Notes: generated by a model from the sequence alone, not told the origin. A stretch of 64,000 bases of DNA from Asaia astilbis JCM 15831 (GCF_000613845.1 NZ_BAJT01000004.1:124001-188000), one strand, 5' to 3'. Shown: positions 1 to 9,172, counted from the first letter of the stretch. Program-made: numbers and translations.

Positions 1-218
1 GCTCCACCATTGGAGCATTGGATGATGACATCCGAGTTGTTCCGGGCTGCCGCTTCGAGGACGGCATTAACGCTGTCTGTGCCGACGACATTGATGGCAG
101 GCAGAGCGTAACCACCCTCCTTGCAGGCCTCGATCAGGGTGAGATAGTCATCACCTGTGACAACGCCCGGGGGCAGAACTCGGTTCGTGCGCGACGTATT
201 CGGGTGTGTAGGGGTCAT
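1..218 (-). CDS. Class II fructose-bisphosphate aldolase, N-terminal part
   Basis: Only the first 72 codons are present; the gene runs off the left edge. The product begins MTPTHP and soon reads PGVVTGDDYLTLIEACKEG, then ALPAINVVGTDSVNAVLE and IIQCSNGGA. This matches the conserved opening of class II (zinc-dependent) aldolases, where the strand ending in SNGGA lines the barrel. The enzyme cleaves or forms fructose-1,6-bisphosphate in the cytoplasm. I chose the ATG in frame with this conserved block; no strong ribosome binding site is visible before it. It is divergent from the TetR gene. The zinc ligands and catalytic residues lie outside the window, so activity cannot be judged. Confidence 0.85.
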   Translation of the reverse strand, partial: MTPTHPNTSRTNRVLPPGVVTGDDYLTLIEACKEGGYALPAINVVGTDSVNAVLEAAARNNSDVIIQCSNGG

Positions 219-364
219 AAGGATCTCATGTCTCTGATAACGGATCGTCACGCCTATTTTATCGCTATCTGTGACGGTAATGCCTAGACCTTTCATGGAC
301 ACATTGAAGTCATTCTTGTTTCAGAACGGCTGAATCGGCCCGGTTGTCGCAGTTTGCCCTTGCG

Positions 365-385
365 CTGATCGACCCGTTCGGTCAG
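365..385. promoter_or_regulatory. Imperfect palindrome, possible operator between aldolase and tetR genes
   Basis: A 21-base imperfect inverted repeat with ends CTGA and TCAG and a central CGA...TCG lies in the divergent spacer, about 80 bases before the tetR start. TetR-family genes often have an operator of this kind in the spacer. The symmetry is not perfect and no second copy was seen, so this is only a candidate. Confidence 0.2.
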
Positions 386-463
386 TTTCTGCCCTCTTCT
401 CCACGGCCACCTCGCGTGAATTTCCCGGTCGCTGGATCTGGCATGGATTAACGCAATGAGGGG

Positions 464-1171
464 ATGGACCGGTTGAACATGAAAGAAGGGATCTCTTTGC
501 CTGGGGCGGAAGACCGGCAGGAGGAGAGCGTCTCGATCAATGCCAAACGGCGCCAGATTCTGGACGGTGCTGAGGCGATCTTTCTCGAATCCGGTTATGA
601 AGGGGCCTCGATGTCCCAGATTGCGTTTCGCGCCAAGGTCTCGAAGGGCACGCTTTATAATCACTTCGAGAACAAGGCTGCGTTGTTCGGCGCCGTTATC
701 GACGATCTGAGCCGAAGCAAGCTGGCTCCAGCTCTGTGTCAAAGCCAGCTGACCGCCATCACCTGTGTCGAAGCCTTCTCGCAGCTTGCAGAGCGGTTTA
801 TCCGCATCCTGCTTCAGCCGGGGCCCTTGCGGCTTTATCGCATCATTGTTTCCGAAGCACCCCATTTCCCGGATCTGGCGGACACGTTCTGGCGCTATGG
901 CTTCGGCAAGACTCTCGATACGGTGACGCAGTGGATCGAGCACTGGATCGACCGTGGGGCCATCGTAACGGATGACCCGGTTTTTGCGGCGGAGCAGTTC
1001 ATGGCGCTGTGTCAGACGCGGCTTGTGCAACGCAAGCGCTTCGAATTGCCGATCGACAGCAGTGACGAGCAGATCCTTTTCGTGTCAGGGCGTATCGGGC
1101 AAGCTTTCGTTGCCATTTATGGACGCGAGACACAGGCACACAAGCCGGCTAAACGCTCTCTTCAGACCTGA
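464..1171 (+). CDS. TetR/AcrR family transcriptional regulator
   Basis: The 235-residue product has the TetR DNA-binding domain at about residues 26-72: RRQILDGAEAIFLESGYEG followed by the helix-turn-helix SQIAFRAKVSKGTLYNHFENK. The C-terminal half is a helical ligand-binding and dimer region resembling the AefR-like TetR group. Such proteins usually repress neighbouring genes until a small ligand binds. Its ligand cannot be told. GAGGGG directly abuts the chosen ATG; a second in-frame ATG lies five codons downstream and could be the real start. It is divergent from the aldolase gene and is followed after about 30 bases by the glutamine cyclotransferase gene on the same strand. Confidence 0.9.
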   Translation: MDRLNMKEGISLPGAEDRQEESVSINAKRRQILDGAEAIFLESGYEGASMSQIAFRAKVSKGTLYNHFENKAALFGAVIDDLSRSKLAPALCQSQLTAITCVEAFSQLAERFIRILLQPGPLRLYRIIVSEAPHFPDLADTFWRYGFGKTLDTVTQWIEHWIDRGAIVTDDPVFAAEQFMALCQTRLVQRKRFELPIDSSDEQILFVSGRIGQAFVAIYGRETQAHKPAKRSLQT

Positions 1172-1202
1172 TGTCATAAAACCGGTATCCAGAGAGTGCC
1201 CC

Positions 1203-1993
1203 ATGGTTTCTGTTTTCTCCCGAACAGGTATCGGCCTTTTCGTTAGTGGCCTTCTCTTTTCGGTATCAGGAGTTGTGGCGGCGCAGGATGGCGTGCCGGT
1301 GAACAGGGCTCAGATCGTGGCTGTTTTCCCTCATGATCCTGAAGCCTTCACCGAAGGCCTGTTTTACCAGGATGGATATCTTTTCGAGAGCACCGGCCGG
1401 GTGGGCCATTCGGAGATCCGGAAGGAGGCCCTCGAAACAGGCAAGATGATCGCTCAGACCTCGCTGCCGGACGGGTATTTCGGCGAAGGGATCGTGGCTT
1501 GGCGGAACAGGCTCGTCACGCTGACATGGAGGAGTGAGCGAGGATTTCTCTGGAGCTTCCCCGGTCTGAAAATGCTGGGCAATTTCCGCTACAAGGGTGA
1601 GGGCTGGGGGCTGACCCATGATGACAGCTCGCTGATCATGTCAGACGGATCTCCCTGCCTGAAGCGTCTCGACCCTGTCACACTGCGTGTTTTGAGCAGA
1701 ATATGCGTCAAAGCAGCCGGAGTGCCTGTCAGCAGATTGAATGAGCTCGAATATATCCATGGCGAGATATGGGCCAATATCTGGATGACACCCGAAATAG
1801 CGCGGATCGACCAGTAACGGGAGAGGTAAAATCGTGGATCGACCTGACTGGTCTTGCAGAAAAGGTGAATAGCTTCGATCCTGATGCCGTTGCGAATGGG
1901 ATCGCCTACGACCGGAAGCGCGACAGGATATTCGTTACAGGAAAATACTGGCCTCATTTATATCAGATAAAAATCAACGACTTCAAAAACTGA
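1203..1993 (+). CDS. Secreted glutaminyl-peptide cyclotransferase, reading frame interrupted
   Basis: The product starts with a signal peptide ending near VVAAQD, then carries family marks VFPHDPEAFTEGL and ESTG, and ends with GIAYDRKRD and VFTGK-type FVTGKYWPHLYQI. These are typical of the bacterial glutamine cyclotransferase family (PF05096), a beta-propeller that turns N-terminal glutamine of peptides into pyroglutamate in the periplasm. The frame stops at ARIDQ near 1817, while the next frame continues exactly with VTGEVKSWIDL. Adding one C in the CC run near 1812 restores IDPVTGE and one continuous protein of about 263 residues. I read this as a missing base. A true pseudogene is possible but less likely given the pattern across the window. 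Confidence 0.82.
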
Positions 1994-2187
1994 CTTCAAG
2001 ATTAATAAGAACTCGTCAGGTCTTGATTACATAGATGTGAATGGAAAACGCAGATAACTGCTTAACAGAACGCAAATAACGCTATGAAATGCGCTCGCAT
2101 CCTTTGTGGATCGCGTTGAACCTTTGGATCGAACGAGACGCTCGCCAGGACATCGAGGCACCGTTCGTGACGAGATGGGAGCGGCAC

Positions 2188-2964
2188 GTGGCATATTCAG
2201 ATCAAGACTGGCCTCAGGGCACACAGACGCTTGGACGTGGTCTCTCGATTATTCTGGCGATCAAGGCGGGGGTCGACACGCTTTCAGGACTGGCTCTCGA
2301 GATCGGTTGCACGCGCAGTACGACACAGCGCTTGACGGCTGCGTTGTTGCAGCAGGGATGGTTACGTCTGAAATCGACGGGGCGTTACGGTCTCGGTGAA
2401 AAGCTGATCGCCATGACACCCCGGACGCAGACGGCCTCACCTCTTCTCGGTCTGGCAGCCCCGCTTCTGCATAGTCTGAGCGAAGTCACCGGCAAGACCG
2501 TTCAGCTCGCGGTCCGTTCGGACAGTCACGCCATTTGTCTGATGCGGCTGGAAGGCCGTCAACCGCTGCCGATACGCGCACGGACGGATCAGCATGTGCC
2601 GCTCGCCCGTACAAGTTCAGGACGGGCTCTCATTCTCGATGACAGCGAGAGCGATTGGGCGCGCGCGTACCGGGTCAGCTATCGCCATGCGCCCGCCGGA
2701 CTGACGAGCTGGATCAATCGGATGCGTTCCTACCGGGCAGCGGATTGTGTCTTCGATCTGGAGGATGATGAAATCGGGATTCACGGTGTCGCAGCCCCCG
2801 TGCGCGATGCGTCGGGAAGCATCGTTGCGGCGATTAGTCTCACAGATCGTGCAGCGGAGATGCCTTTGATGCGGATGAAGGCGCTCGCACCTCAGATCAT
2901 CCATACGGCGACGCTGCTTTCGGCCAGACTTGGCTGGCATGAATTCAGCGACGTCGCCGATTAG
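2188..2964 (+). CDS. IclR family transcriptional regulator
   Basis: The 258-residue product has an N-terminal winged helix (about residues 10-70: TLGRGLSIILAI, then LSGLALEIGCTRSTTQRLTAAL and a wing ending YGLGEKLIAM) and a C-terminal GAF-like effector domain typical of IclR proteins. These regulators sense small carboxylic or aromatic metabolites; the ligand here is unknown. The open frame extends 33 codons further upstream to an ATG, but that extension is unlike the family. The GTG chosen has GGGAG six bases before it and puts GTQTLGRGL at the usual distance from the N-terminus. The 194-base spacer upstream should hold its promoter. The YggT gene converges on it. Confidence 0.88.
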   Translation: MAYSDQDWPQGTQTLGRGLSIILAIKAGVDTLSGLALEIGCTRSTTQRLTAALLQQGWLRLKSTGRYGLGEKLIAMTPRTQTASPLLGLAAPLLHSLSEVTGKTVQLAVRSDSHAICLMRLEGRQPLPIRARTDQHVPLARTSSGRALILDDSESDWARAYRVSYRHAPAGLTSWINRMRSYRAADCVFDLEDDEIGIHGVAAPVRDASGSIVAAISLTDRAAEMPLMRMKALAPQIIHTATLLSARLGWHEFSDVAD

Positions 2965-3041
2965 GTACCTCTTTCAGCACCTGCTGGAGCCTCACTCCAG
3001 CGGCGCGCCAAGGGCTTCCTTGAGCCCTGCGAATGCGCTTT

Positions 3042-3347
3042 TCAGCGGTGCGAGGGTAGGACGACCAGAAGCTGGAAGAGAGCTGGGGCGACGATATATC
3101 TCAGTCCGAGCAGAACAGCGAGCGGGCTGAGATCGAGCGCACCGAACTGGGGCAGGATCGAGCGCACAGGATTGAGAACCGGCTCGACCATGCGGCTGAG
3201 GAAGAGTGCGACATTGTAGACGAAGCGGTTGCTCGGATCGAGGATGCGAAAACCGAGCAGCATGCTGACGACGCAGTACAGGATCAGCGCCCACTCAAAG
3301 ATCTGAATTAGCATCATCAGGATGTTGAAGAGGGCTAAAAGCGGCAA
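3042..3347 (-). CDS. YggT family integral membrane protein
   Basis: A protein of about 101 residues with two membrane segments (LIQIFEWALILYCVVSMLL and the C-terminal LAVLLGLRYIVAPALFQLLVV) around the family core PSNRFVYNVALFLSRMVEPVLNPVRSILP. The NRFVY and EPVLxPxRxILP motifs are diagnostic of YggT, a small inner-membrane family linked to osmotic tolerance and, in some bacteria, cell division. The frame stays open upstream to 3461, but the added residues are proline-rich and unlike the family, so a TTG at 3347 is the most likely start. Function is inferred from the family only. Confidence 0.8.
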   Translation of the reverse strand: MPLLALFNILMMLIQIFEWALILYCVVSMLLGFRILDPSNRFVYNVALFLSRMVEPVLNPVRSILPQFGALDLSPLAVLLGLRYIVAPALFQLLVVLPSHR

Positions 3348-3492
3348 ATCCGGTCTCTCTGTAAAACAATAGGACTGGCCCACCCTAGCGCTGGCAGGGG
3401 CCTTGCACAATATCGTCCAGTGAGGCGGGTTTGGGACAGGTGCGTCAATCTTGACTCGCACGACAAACCATGGTGCTTTCGAGCTGTTCCGT

Positions 3493-3568
3493 GGGGCTGT
3501 AGCTCAGATGGGAGAGCGCCTCGTTCGCAATGAGGAGGTCAGGGGTTCGATTCCCCTCAGCTCCACCA
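3493..3568 (+). tRNA. tRNA-Ala(CGC)
   Basis: A complete 76-base cloverleaf. The acceptor GGGGCTG pairs with CAGCTCC with one G-T pair; the D arm is GCTC/GAGC; the anticodon loop TTCGCAA gives CGC, which reads GCG alanine codons; the T arm is AGGGG-TTCGATT-CCCCT. The CCA end is encoded. Confidence 0.97.
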
Positions 3569-3626
3569 CGGAACCTTCCCCCCCTTACCGATATCGTCCG
3601 TAGCCTGCTCTGCTCAGTAAGCAGTA

Positions 3627-4552
3627 TTAGCGCACCCAGACCTTGCTTGCGCTGAATGAAATCCAGACATCGTGTTGGGCAAACCAGTCAGCACCCAGCA
3701 GCATGTCCACATTTTCGCGCATGTCCGAGACGGTCAGCACAGGATCTTTCCAGACGGGATTACCCGTGGCTGGTGTTTCCTCTTCAAGATGCAGCGCGTG
3801 AAAACGATGCCAGTGATACCAGCGCGCATTGAGATCGACGCCACTGGTCACCCCACCCTCATCCTTGCGCAGGATGTCGTCCGTAATGCCCATACGATGG
3901 GCGAAGCGCCGTGACAGGATGTGAGAGCGCGCCCCGCTATCGATGAGGGCCGTACCCTCATGTCCATCCAGCGTGAAGGACACGCTCAGTCGTGTGCCAT
4001 CATGCCGCGTCAGCAAAGTGGTGTATCCCACCGGCCATGACGGCGCTGCGACACAATGGGCGCCTTGTTCAGCAGAACGCCACAGCGTGAGACGCTGGTG
4101 TGGCACGTCGAATTCGACATCGAAGTTCTGAAGCAGATCGACACCCATGAGCCCTGCGAACGGCGGGGTCAGGTCGGGCAGGCCGGGAAGTGCTCCGAGG
4201 GGAATGGAGCGCAGCCCGAATGGGATTGTTCCCAGAGACAAGGCTCGAATCAGCATATTCGGAGCGAGCTGCCCGCGCCCATTGGGGCCCTGAATGACAG
4301 TGGCATGAGCCGGTCGGGGGTCAGATGCAGTGCTGTTGCGGCTTCGGGCGTGATGAGACTGCCCTCAGAGCCTGTATCGAGAATAAAGCGCGCCTGCCTC
4401 CCGTCGAGTACGACCGGAGCATTGAGAAACAGCCCGTCATTATGCAGCGGCAGAACGGCAATGCGTTCGGGGAAGCACGGATCAGCGATGGCTGCGGAAG
4501 GAAAGGCACCGGCCACGATCATGGTCAGGAGAGCAAGAGCGGGACGCAGCAC
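3627..4552 (-). CDS. Periplasmic retropepsin-like aspartic protease, reading frame interrupted
   Basis: A signal peptide (ending SAAIADP) leads into two retropepsin-like halves. The first has [13 protein letters not shown] with a DTG motif; the second has [13 protein letters not shown] with a DSG motif. Each half also has the supporting hydrophobic-glycine region ([26 protein letters not shown]). A two-motif protein could act as a monomer, like pepsin, rather than a dimer like viral proteases. The N-terminal frame ends at SLRIC near 4250, and the next frame takes up seamlessly at [13 protein letters not shown]. One missing base near 4256 explains this, giving about 308 residues. It ends 6 bases before xerC stops on the same strand side. 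Substrates are unknown. Confidence 0.7.
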
Positions 4553-4558
4553 TTTTTC

Positions 4559-5493
4559 TTATTTCCTTGCGCGTGGGTGGGCCTGCCAGACGGCAAGAAG
4601 ATGATTTTCATCGGCCAGCGTATAGGTCTGGGTCGTGGAGAGGCTGGCATGACCCAGAAGTTCCTGAATGGCGCGCAGATCGGCACCACCTTCCAGCAGA
4701 TGGGTCGCAAAGGAATGCCGCAAGGCATGAGGGGTTGCGCTGGAATCGAGGCCGCTTTGCTCGCGCCAGGTCTGCATCACCCGTCGGGCGACAGCGGGTT
4801 GCAGCCTCTTGCCTCTCAGTCCGACAAAAAGAGGCGCTTCAGGCGTCGGGCAGGATGGTATTTTCGCCATTCCGCCAGCGCTTTCTGCACGGGGGGAAGA
4901 AGTGGAACGAGGCGCTCCTTGCCCCCTTTGCCAGTGACACGCAGCCCGGCCTCGGCAGCACGGTCGACATCGCGGAGCGTAAGAGACAGGGCCTCTCCGA
5001 TACGCAGACCGGCGCCGTAAAGCAGCGTGAACAGAGCTTCATCGCGCGCAGCGCAAAGCGGGTGATGGGCAAGGGACGCTATTTCGGCAGGTGCGCTGCG
5101 AGCCAGGTCACGGGACAGGGGGCGGGGCAGGCGTTTACGGGTTTTGGGCGCACTCAACTGGCGTAGAGCGCTGGCGCTGACGCCGTGATGCAGCGACAGA
5201 TACTGCATGAACGAGCGGAACGCCGAAACGCGTCTGGCGCGGGAACGGGCGCGGCCATCCTGTGTACCGCGTCCTCTCTCCGCTCTGCCTGCGTCGAAGG
5301 CGAGCCAGGCGCGGAAATCGCCGGGACGCAACCCTGCAAAAGCGTTCAGATCGGGTTCCTGTCCCAGATGGTCTGTCAGAAAGACCAGCGCAGCCGTAAC
5401 GTCATTGCGATAGGCCTGCACCGTATTGGGGCGGGCACGCTTTTCATGAATCAGCCAGTTCAGCCAGTTTTCGAGACATTCATGCATCTGCAT
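4559..5493 (-). CDS. xerC: Tyrosine recombinase XerC, reading frame interrupted
   Basis: The product has the SAM-like core-binding domain (residues 1-105) and the tyrosine recombinase catalytic domain: Arg164 in [10 protein letters not shown], the beta-strand lysine in GKGGKER, then [19 protein letters not shown] with the final catalytic tyrosine. Xer recombinases resolve chromosome dimers at dif. XerC rather than XerD is my preference from the [12 protein letters not shown] and LADENHLL context, but the two are hard to separate by eye. The frame breaks near 4848 inside GGG (CCC on the coding strand); adding one C joins KYHPA to [11 protein letters not shown], giving about 310 residues, the usual length. 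It is divergent from priA. Confidence 0.88.
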
Positions 5494-5549
5494 GACGGCG
5501 AACCTCGTCTCGGTTAAGAGGGCAGGGCAAAAAGGGGCGCTCAGGCAGC

Positions 5550-7781
5550 ATGACAGAACCGAGCTTAGAGAAGCTGACAGCAGAAGGCGAGAGAGAGCGT
5601 GTTAGCGTGCTGGTGCCGCTGCCTTTTCCGACCGCGCTGGATTATTTGGCACCAGCCGGCTCAGTGGCTCCGGGCGATCTCGTGAGTGTCCCTCTGGGAC
5701 GCAGGCAGGAAACGGGGTGCGTCTGGGAAGCGCAAACCGATGTGCCAGCTGATTTCGCACCCGTCACGGGGCGCGCTGTGCCTCTCGCGAGGTTGAAGCC
5801 TCTTCTCGGACGACTCGACCTGCCCTCGATTCCGGCCGATCTCCGACGCTTCATCGACTGGCTGGCCGCCTATACGCTTACGCCGCCTGGCCTCGTGCTC
5901 GCCATGGCCATTCGGGCGCGTCATACTCAGCCGACCCGTGTGCAACTGGGCTGGATCAGGGGATCTGCCGAGACGACCGGGCTGCGCATGACCGAAGCGC
6001 GTCAACGTGTGCTCGATGTCGTGGGTGACGTCCCGCTTTCGACCGCGTCCCTGACGGAAAAGACAGGGGTTTCTGCTGCGGTTCTGCGTGGCCTTGCCGC
6101 TGCGGGAGCGTTGCGCGAAATGCCCCTCGTTGTACCTCCGCTTTTTGCACCGCCCGAACCGGGCTTTCACGTGCCTCACCTTTCGATCGAGCAGCAGGAA
6201 GCTGCCGATCGTCTTGCCGAGGGTGTGCGGGCGCATCGTTTCAGCGTGACCTTGCTGGAAGGGGTCACCGGCTCCGGCAAGACCGAGGTCTATTTTGAAG
6301 CCGTTGCGGCCTGTCTGGCGGCAGGAAAGCAATGTCTGGTTCTCTTGCCCGAGATTGCACTCTCGACCCAATGGACGGACCGGTTTGCCCGTCGGTTCGG
6401 CGTCCAGCCTGCTCTGTGGCACTCCGAACTTGGCGGTAAAAAGCGCCGGGAAACCTGGCATGCGATTGCGCAGGGACAGGCCTCTGTCGTGGTCGGCGCG
6501 CGCTCGGCCCTATTTCTACCCTTCCCTGATCTCGGCTTGATCATCGTGGATGAAGAGCACGAATCAGCCTTTAAGCAGGAAGAAGGGGTGACCTATCACG
6601 GGCGGGACATGGCGATCGTGCGGGCACGACTTTCGGATGTTCCTGCTATTCTCGTCTCGGCGACACCGAGCCTGGAGACTCTGACCAATGTCGAGACCGG
6701 CCGTTATGGCCATGTCACGCTGCAGAGTCGTCATGGCAATGCGAAGCTGCCGGAGGTACGGCTCCTCGATATGCGTCGAGCCCCGCCCGAGCGTGGTCAG
6801 TTTCTGGCGCCGGAGCTGATCGGCGCCGTTCAGGCCTGTTTCGAGCGTCAGGAACAGGCCATGCTGTTTCTGAATCGTCGTGGGTATGCTCCGTTGACCC
6901 TTTGCCGGGCCTGCGGTCATCGCATGGAGTGCCCACATTGCTCGGCATGGCTGGTCGAGCATCGGGCGCGACAGATCCTGACCTGTCACCATTGCGGTTA
7001 TCACGCAGCTCTGCCCGAGACCTGCCCGTCCTGTGAGGCTGAAGCCAGCCTCGTGGCGATCGGGCCCGGGATCGAGCGGGTTTACGAAGAAGCAAAGCTG
7101 CATTTCCCGGAGGCGCGCATTCTGGTCATGGCGTCTGACACGCTCGGTTCGCCTTCTGCGACGGCTGAAGCCGTCCGCCGGATCAGTGAACGTGAGATCG
7201 ATCTGGTCATCGGGACGCAGATCGTCGCCAAAGGCTGGCATTTTCCCGATCTCACTCTCGTAGGTGTGGTCGATGCCGATCTGGGTCTTGGGGGCGGAGA
7301 CCTGCGTGCGGCAGAACGGACGGTGCAGTTGCTGCATCAGGTTTCAGGACGTGCGGGCCGGGCGGACAAGCCGGGAACGGTTTTGCTGCAAAGCTATCTC
7401 GGCGATCATCCCGTGATGAAGGCGCTCGTCTCGAATGATTATCAGGCTTTCATGGAGCAGGAGTCAGCTCAGAGAAAGCCGGGATTTTGGCCGCCTTACG
7501 GGCGTCTCGCGGCACTGATCGTCAGTGCCGATTCCGCTGAGGCAGCCGACAGGCTTGCGGGGCTTCTCGGTGCCAAGGCGCCCGATCTGCCGGGCACACA
7601 AGTGCTTGGACCGGCCCCTGCCCCGCTGGCCATTCTCCGTGGTCGCCATCGCCGCCGCTTGCTGCTCCGCACACGGCGCAATGTGGCGGTTCAGCCGATT
7701 TTACGAGAATGGCTGGAGGGCGTGAAGCTGACCACGCATGAGCGGATCGACATCGATATCGACCCGATTTCGTTTCTGTAG
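5550..7781 (+). CDS. priA: Primosomal protein N' (replication restart helicase PriA)
   Basis: A complete 743-residue superfamily 2 helicase. It has an N-terminal DNA-binding domain (VLVPLPFPTALDYLAP), Walker A GVTGSGKTEVYF at about residue 237, the DEEH box near 333, helicase motif VSATPSLET, and eight zinc-binding cysteines in four CxxC pairs between about 452 and 495 (CRACGH, CPHC, CHHCGYH, CPSCE). PriA recognises stalled or collapsed forks and reloads the replicative helicase. The frame is intact, unlike several neighbours. It is divergent from xerC, with a 56-base spacer, and ends before a strong hairpin shared with the convergent small gene. Confidence 0.97.
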   Translation: MTEPSLEKLTAEGERERVSVLVPLPFPTALDYLAPAGSVAPGDLVSVPLGRRQETGCVWEAQTDVPADFAPVTGRAVPLARLKPLLGRLDLPSIPADLRRFIDWLAAYTLTPPGLVLAMAIRARHTQPTRVQLGWIRGSAETTGLRMTEARQRVLDVVGDVPLSTASLTEKTGVSAAVLRGLAAAGALREMPLVVPPLFAPPEPGFHVPHLSIEQQEAADRLAEGVRAHRFSVTLLEGVTGSGKTEVYFEAVAACLAAGKQCLVLLPEIALSTQWTDRFARRFGVQPALWHSELGGKKRRETWHAIAQGQASVVVGARSALFLPFPDLGLIIVDEEHESAFKQEEGVTYHGRDMAIVRARLSDVPAILVSATPSLETLTNVETGRYGHVTLQSRHGNAKLPEVRLLDMRRAPPERGQFLAPELIGAVQACFERQEQAMLFLNRRGYAPLTLCRACGHRMECPHCSAWLVEHRARQILTCHHCGYHAALPETCPSCEAEASLVAIGPGIERVYEEAKLHFPEARILVMASDTLGSPSATAEAVRRISEREIDLVIGTQIVAKGWHFPDLTLVGVVDADLGLGGGDLRAAERTVQLLHQVSGRAGRADKPGTVLLQSYLGDHPVMKALVSNDYQAFMEQESAQRKPGFWPPYGRLAALIVSADSAEAADRLAGLLGAKAPDLPGTQVLGPAPAPLAILRGRHRRRLLLRTRRNVAVQPILREWLEGVKLTTHERIDIDIDPISFL

Positions 7782-7797
7782 AGCGAGATAAAGAGAT

Positions 7798-7830
7798 GCT
7801 GCCCTGCGCCATCTAAAAGCGCAGGGTAGC
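7798..7830. terminator. Hairpin between convergent priA and small gene, no T-run
   Basis: GCTGCCCTGCGC and GCGCAGGGTAGC form a 12-pair stem with one G-T pair around a nine-base loop, in the gap where two genes converge. No T-run follows on either strand, so intrinsic termination is uncertain. Confidence 0.4.
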
Positions 7831-7864
7831 ATTGACGTGTGCCTAAGTGAGAGAGTGCCGAAAA

Positions 7865-8128
7865 TCAGGCCTTCTTCTCTTCCTTGTTGTCACGCTTGGG
7901 CTTGATCGCCTTGACCACGAAAGTGACGATGGAAACGATGGCGAGAATATGCTGAGCGTGCGGGCGAAGCTTCTTGGGGCCGAACATGCTCACAAAGGTC
8001 AGGCCGCCGAGAATGGCTTCTTTCGTCTGAGGCTTCGCCGCACAACAGATCTTGCTGAGGCCGCAGCTCTTTTTGGTTTCTTCCGGGTTGGTCAGTTCAG
8101 TGACCTTGGCTTTGTTCTTCTTGAACAT
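7865..8128 (-). CDS. Small protein with a hydrophobic C-terminal segment, unknown function
   Basis: An 87-residue protein I do not recognise. The start is well supported: AAGGAG lies seven bases before the ATG. The N-terminus is very basic (MFKKNKAKVTE), the middle has three cysteines (SCGLSKICCAA), and the C-terminus has a likely membrane segment (HILAIVSIVTFVVKAI) followed by a lysine-rich tail. This suggests a single-pass membrane protein; the cysteines could bind metal or form a disulfide. It lies downstream of the TPR gene on the same strand after a 71-base gap. Confidence 0.6.
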   Translation of the reverse strand: MFKKNKAKVTELTNPEETKKSCGLSKICCAAKPQTKEAILGGLTFVSMFGPKKLRPHAQHILAIVSIVTFVVKAIKPKRDNKEEKKA

Positions 8129-8199
8129 CGGAGTCTCCTTTGATGTCTCTGTCCTGTTCAAACAACGTAGACGAGACAGAGTTGAGATCGTGGCGCGCT

Positions 8200-8871
8200 T
8201 TAAATCGGGCGTCCATCCATGGCAGTCTGAAGCGCCTTCACACGTTTGGCACCATGTGCTGCCCAGGGATCGACCACGAGCACCTGCTGTGCTGCAGCGA
8301 GTGCGGCTTTCATGTCGTGCCGCTCTTCTTCGATCTGCGACAGAAGCTGCCATGAAAGGGGATCGTCAGGATCTTTTTGCAAGGCGACACCCAGATCGCT
8401 GATCGCCCCTTCGAAATCGCCAGCAGCATAGCGCACCCGGGCGCGACCACGACGGATGAAGGCCTTGTCGGGTTGAAGAACAAGCGCATTATCCAGCGCG
8501 GCCTCAGCTTTGCGGTAGTTATGGTCTTTCAGGCTCAAATCGGCATTTTCCAGCAGCAGGCGTGTGCTGGCCGAGAGCCCTTTCTGGCGAAGGGTTTCAG
8601 CGCGTCGTTCCAGGGCGCGTGCCTCGGCCGGAGTTTTCGCGGCGCGCAGGGCGTCGTTGACCTTGGGCAAAGGGTCCGGCTTTGGCTTGGCCGAGGGGGC
8701 AGCCTTGCCCGAGACCGAGCTGTGAGTGGCCTGGGGGGAAGGCTCGGAACGGGCCGGGGAAATGGCCAGAACGACAAAAGCCGCGCTGCTGATAAGCAGA
8801 CACGGCTTGACGACGGCCCGGTAAAGGGCCGTTGACTGCGTCAAAACGGGGCTGAAGCTCCGTCTCGGCAT
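8200..8871 (-). CDS. Exported TPR-repeat protein
   Basis: A 223-residue protein with a hydrophobic N-terminal segment ([17 protein letters not shown]) ending near SEP, which is probably a signal peptide, a proline-rich linker, and then TPR repeats. The repeats show the usual spaced residues, for example [19 protein letters not shown] and [20 protein letters not shown], followed by [20 protein letters not shown] domains hold protein partners, here probably in the periplasm. The ATG lies 11 bases after the corrected rpmJ stop, so the two genes are probably co-transcribed. No partner can be named. Confidence 0.75.
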   Translation of the reverse strand: MPRRSFSPVLTQSTALYRAVVKPCLLISSAAFVVLAISPARSEPSPQATHSSVSGKAAPSAKPKPDPLPKVNDALRAAKTPAEARALERRAETLRQKGLSASTRLLLENADLSLKDHNYRKAEAALDNALVLQPDKAFIRRGRARVRYAAGDFEGAISDLGVALQKDPDDPLSWQLLSQIEEERHDMKAALAAAQQVLVVDPWAAHGAKRVKALQTAMDGRPI

Positions 8872-8882
8872 CAGCAGAAAGA

Positions 8883-9007
8883 TTAGCCTGGCGTGCTTTC
8901 ATACGCGGGTTCTTCTTGTTGATGACATAAACGCGACCGCGACGACGAACGACGCGGCAATCCTTGTCACGGATCTTGGCGGATTTAAGGCTGTTACGGA
9001 TCTTCAT
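8883..9007 (-). CDS. rpmJ: 50S ribosomal protein L36, stop codon displaced by one missing base
   Basis: The first 40 residues are a clear L36 of the proteobacterial type ([37 protein letters not shown]). As given, the frame reads on for nearly 100 more codons. If one G is restored in the GG run at 8887-8888 the gene ends in the usual way, ARQG and stop, at 41 residues. L36 sits in the large subunit and bridges 23S rRNA regions; this long alphaproteobacterial form lacks the CxxC zinc site of the short form. GGGGAG precedes the ATG by nine bases. The TPR gene follows. Confidence 0.92.
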
Positions 9008-9172
9008 GATAAATTTCTCCCCGGGCCATGCATGACGAACGGGCAGTGCCCGCGAATGGTCGTCGGAATACGCATCGCCATGCCGGGAGTCAACTCTTTG
9101 CTGCGTTTCTTCACCCGGAAACGCTGTATTTTGGGCGTTTTCAAAGACTGAAAACGCAATTATCCTGATTCA

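Noticed and set aside
293-1030. Long open frame opposite the TetR gene
   Set aside because: Its product is Arg/Pro/Gln-rich with no domain; it mirrors the codon bias of the real gene on the other strand.
1812-1817. Programmed ribosomal frameshifting as the cause of the interruptions
   Set aside because: No slippery heptamer or following pseudoknot pattern is shared by the sites, and the breaks are random in position among unrelated genes.
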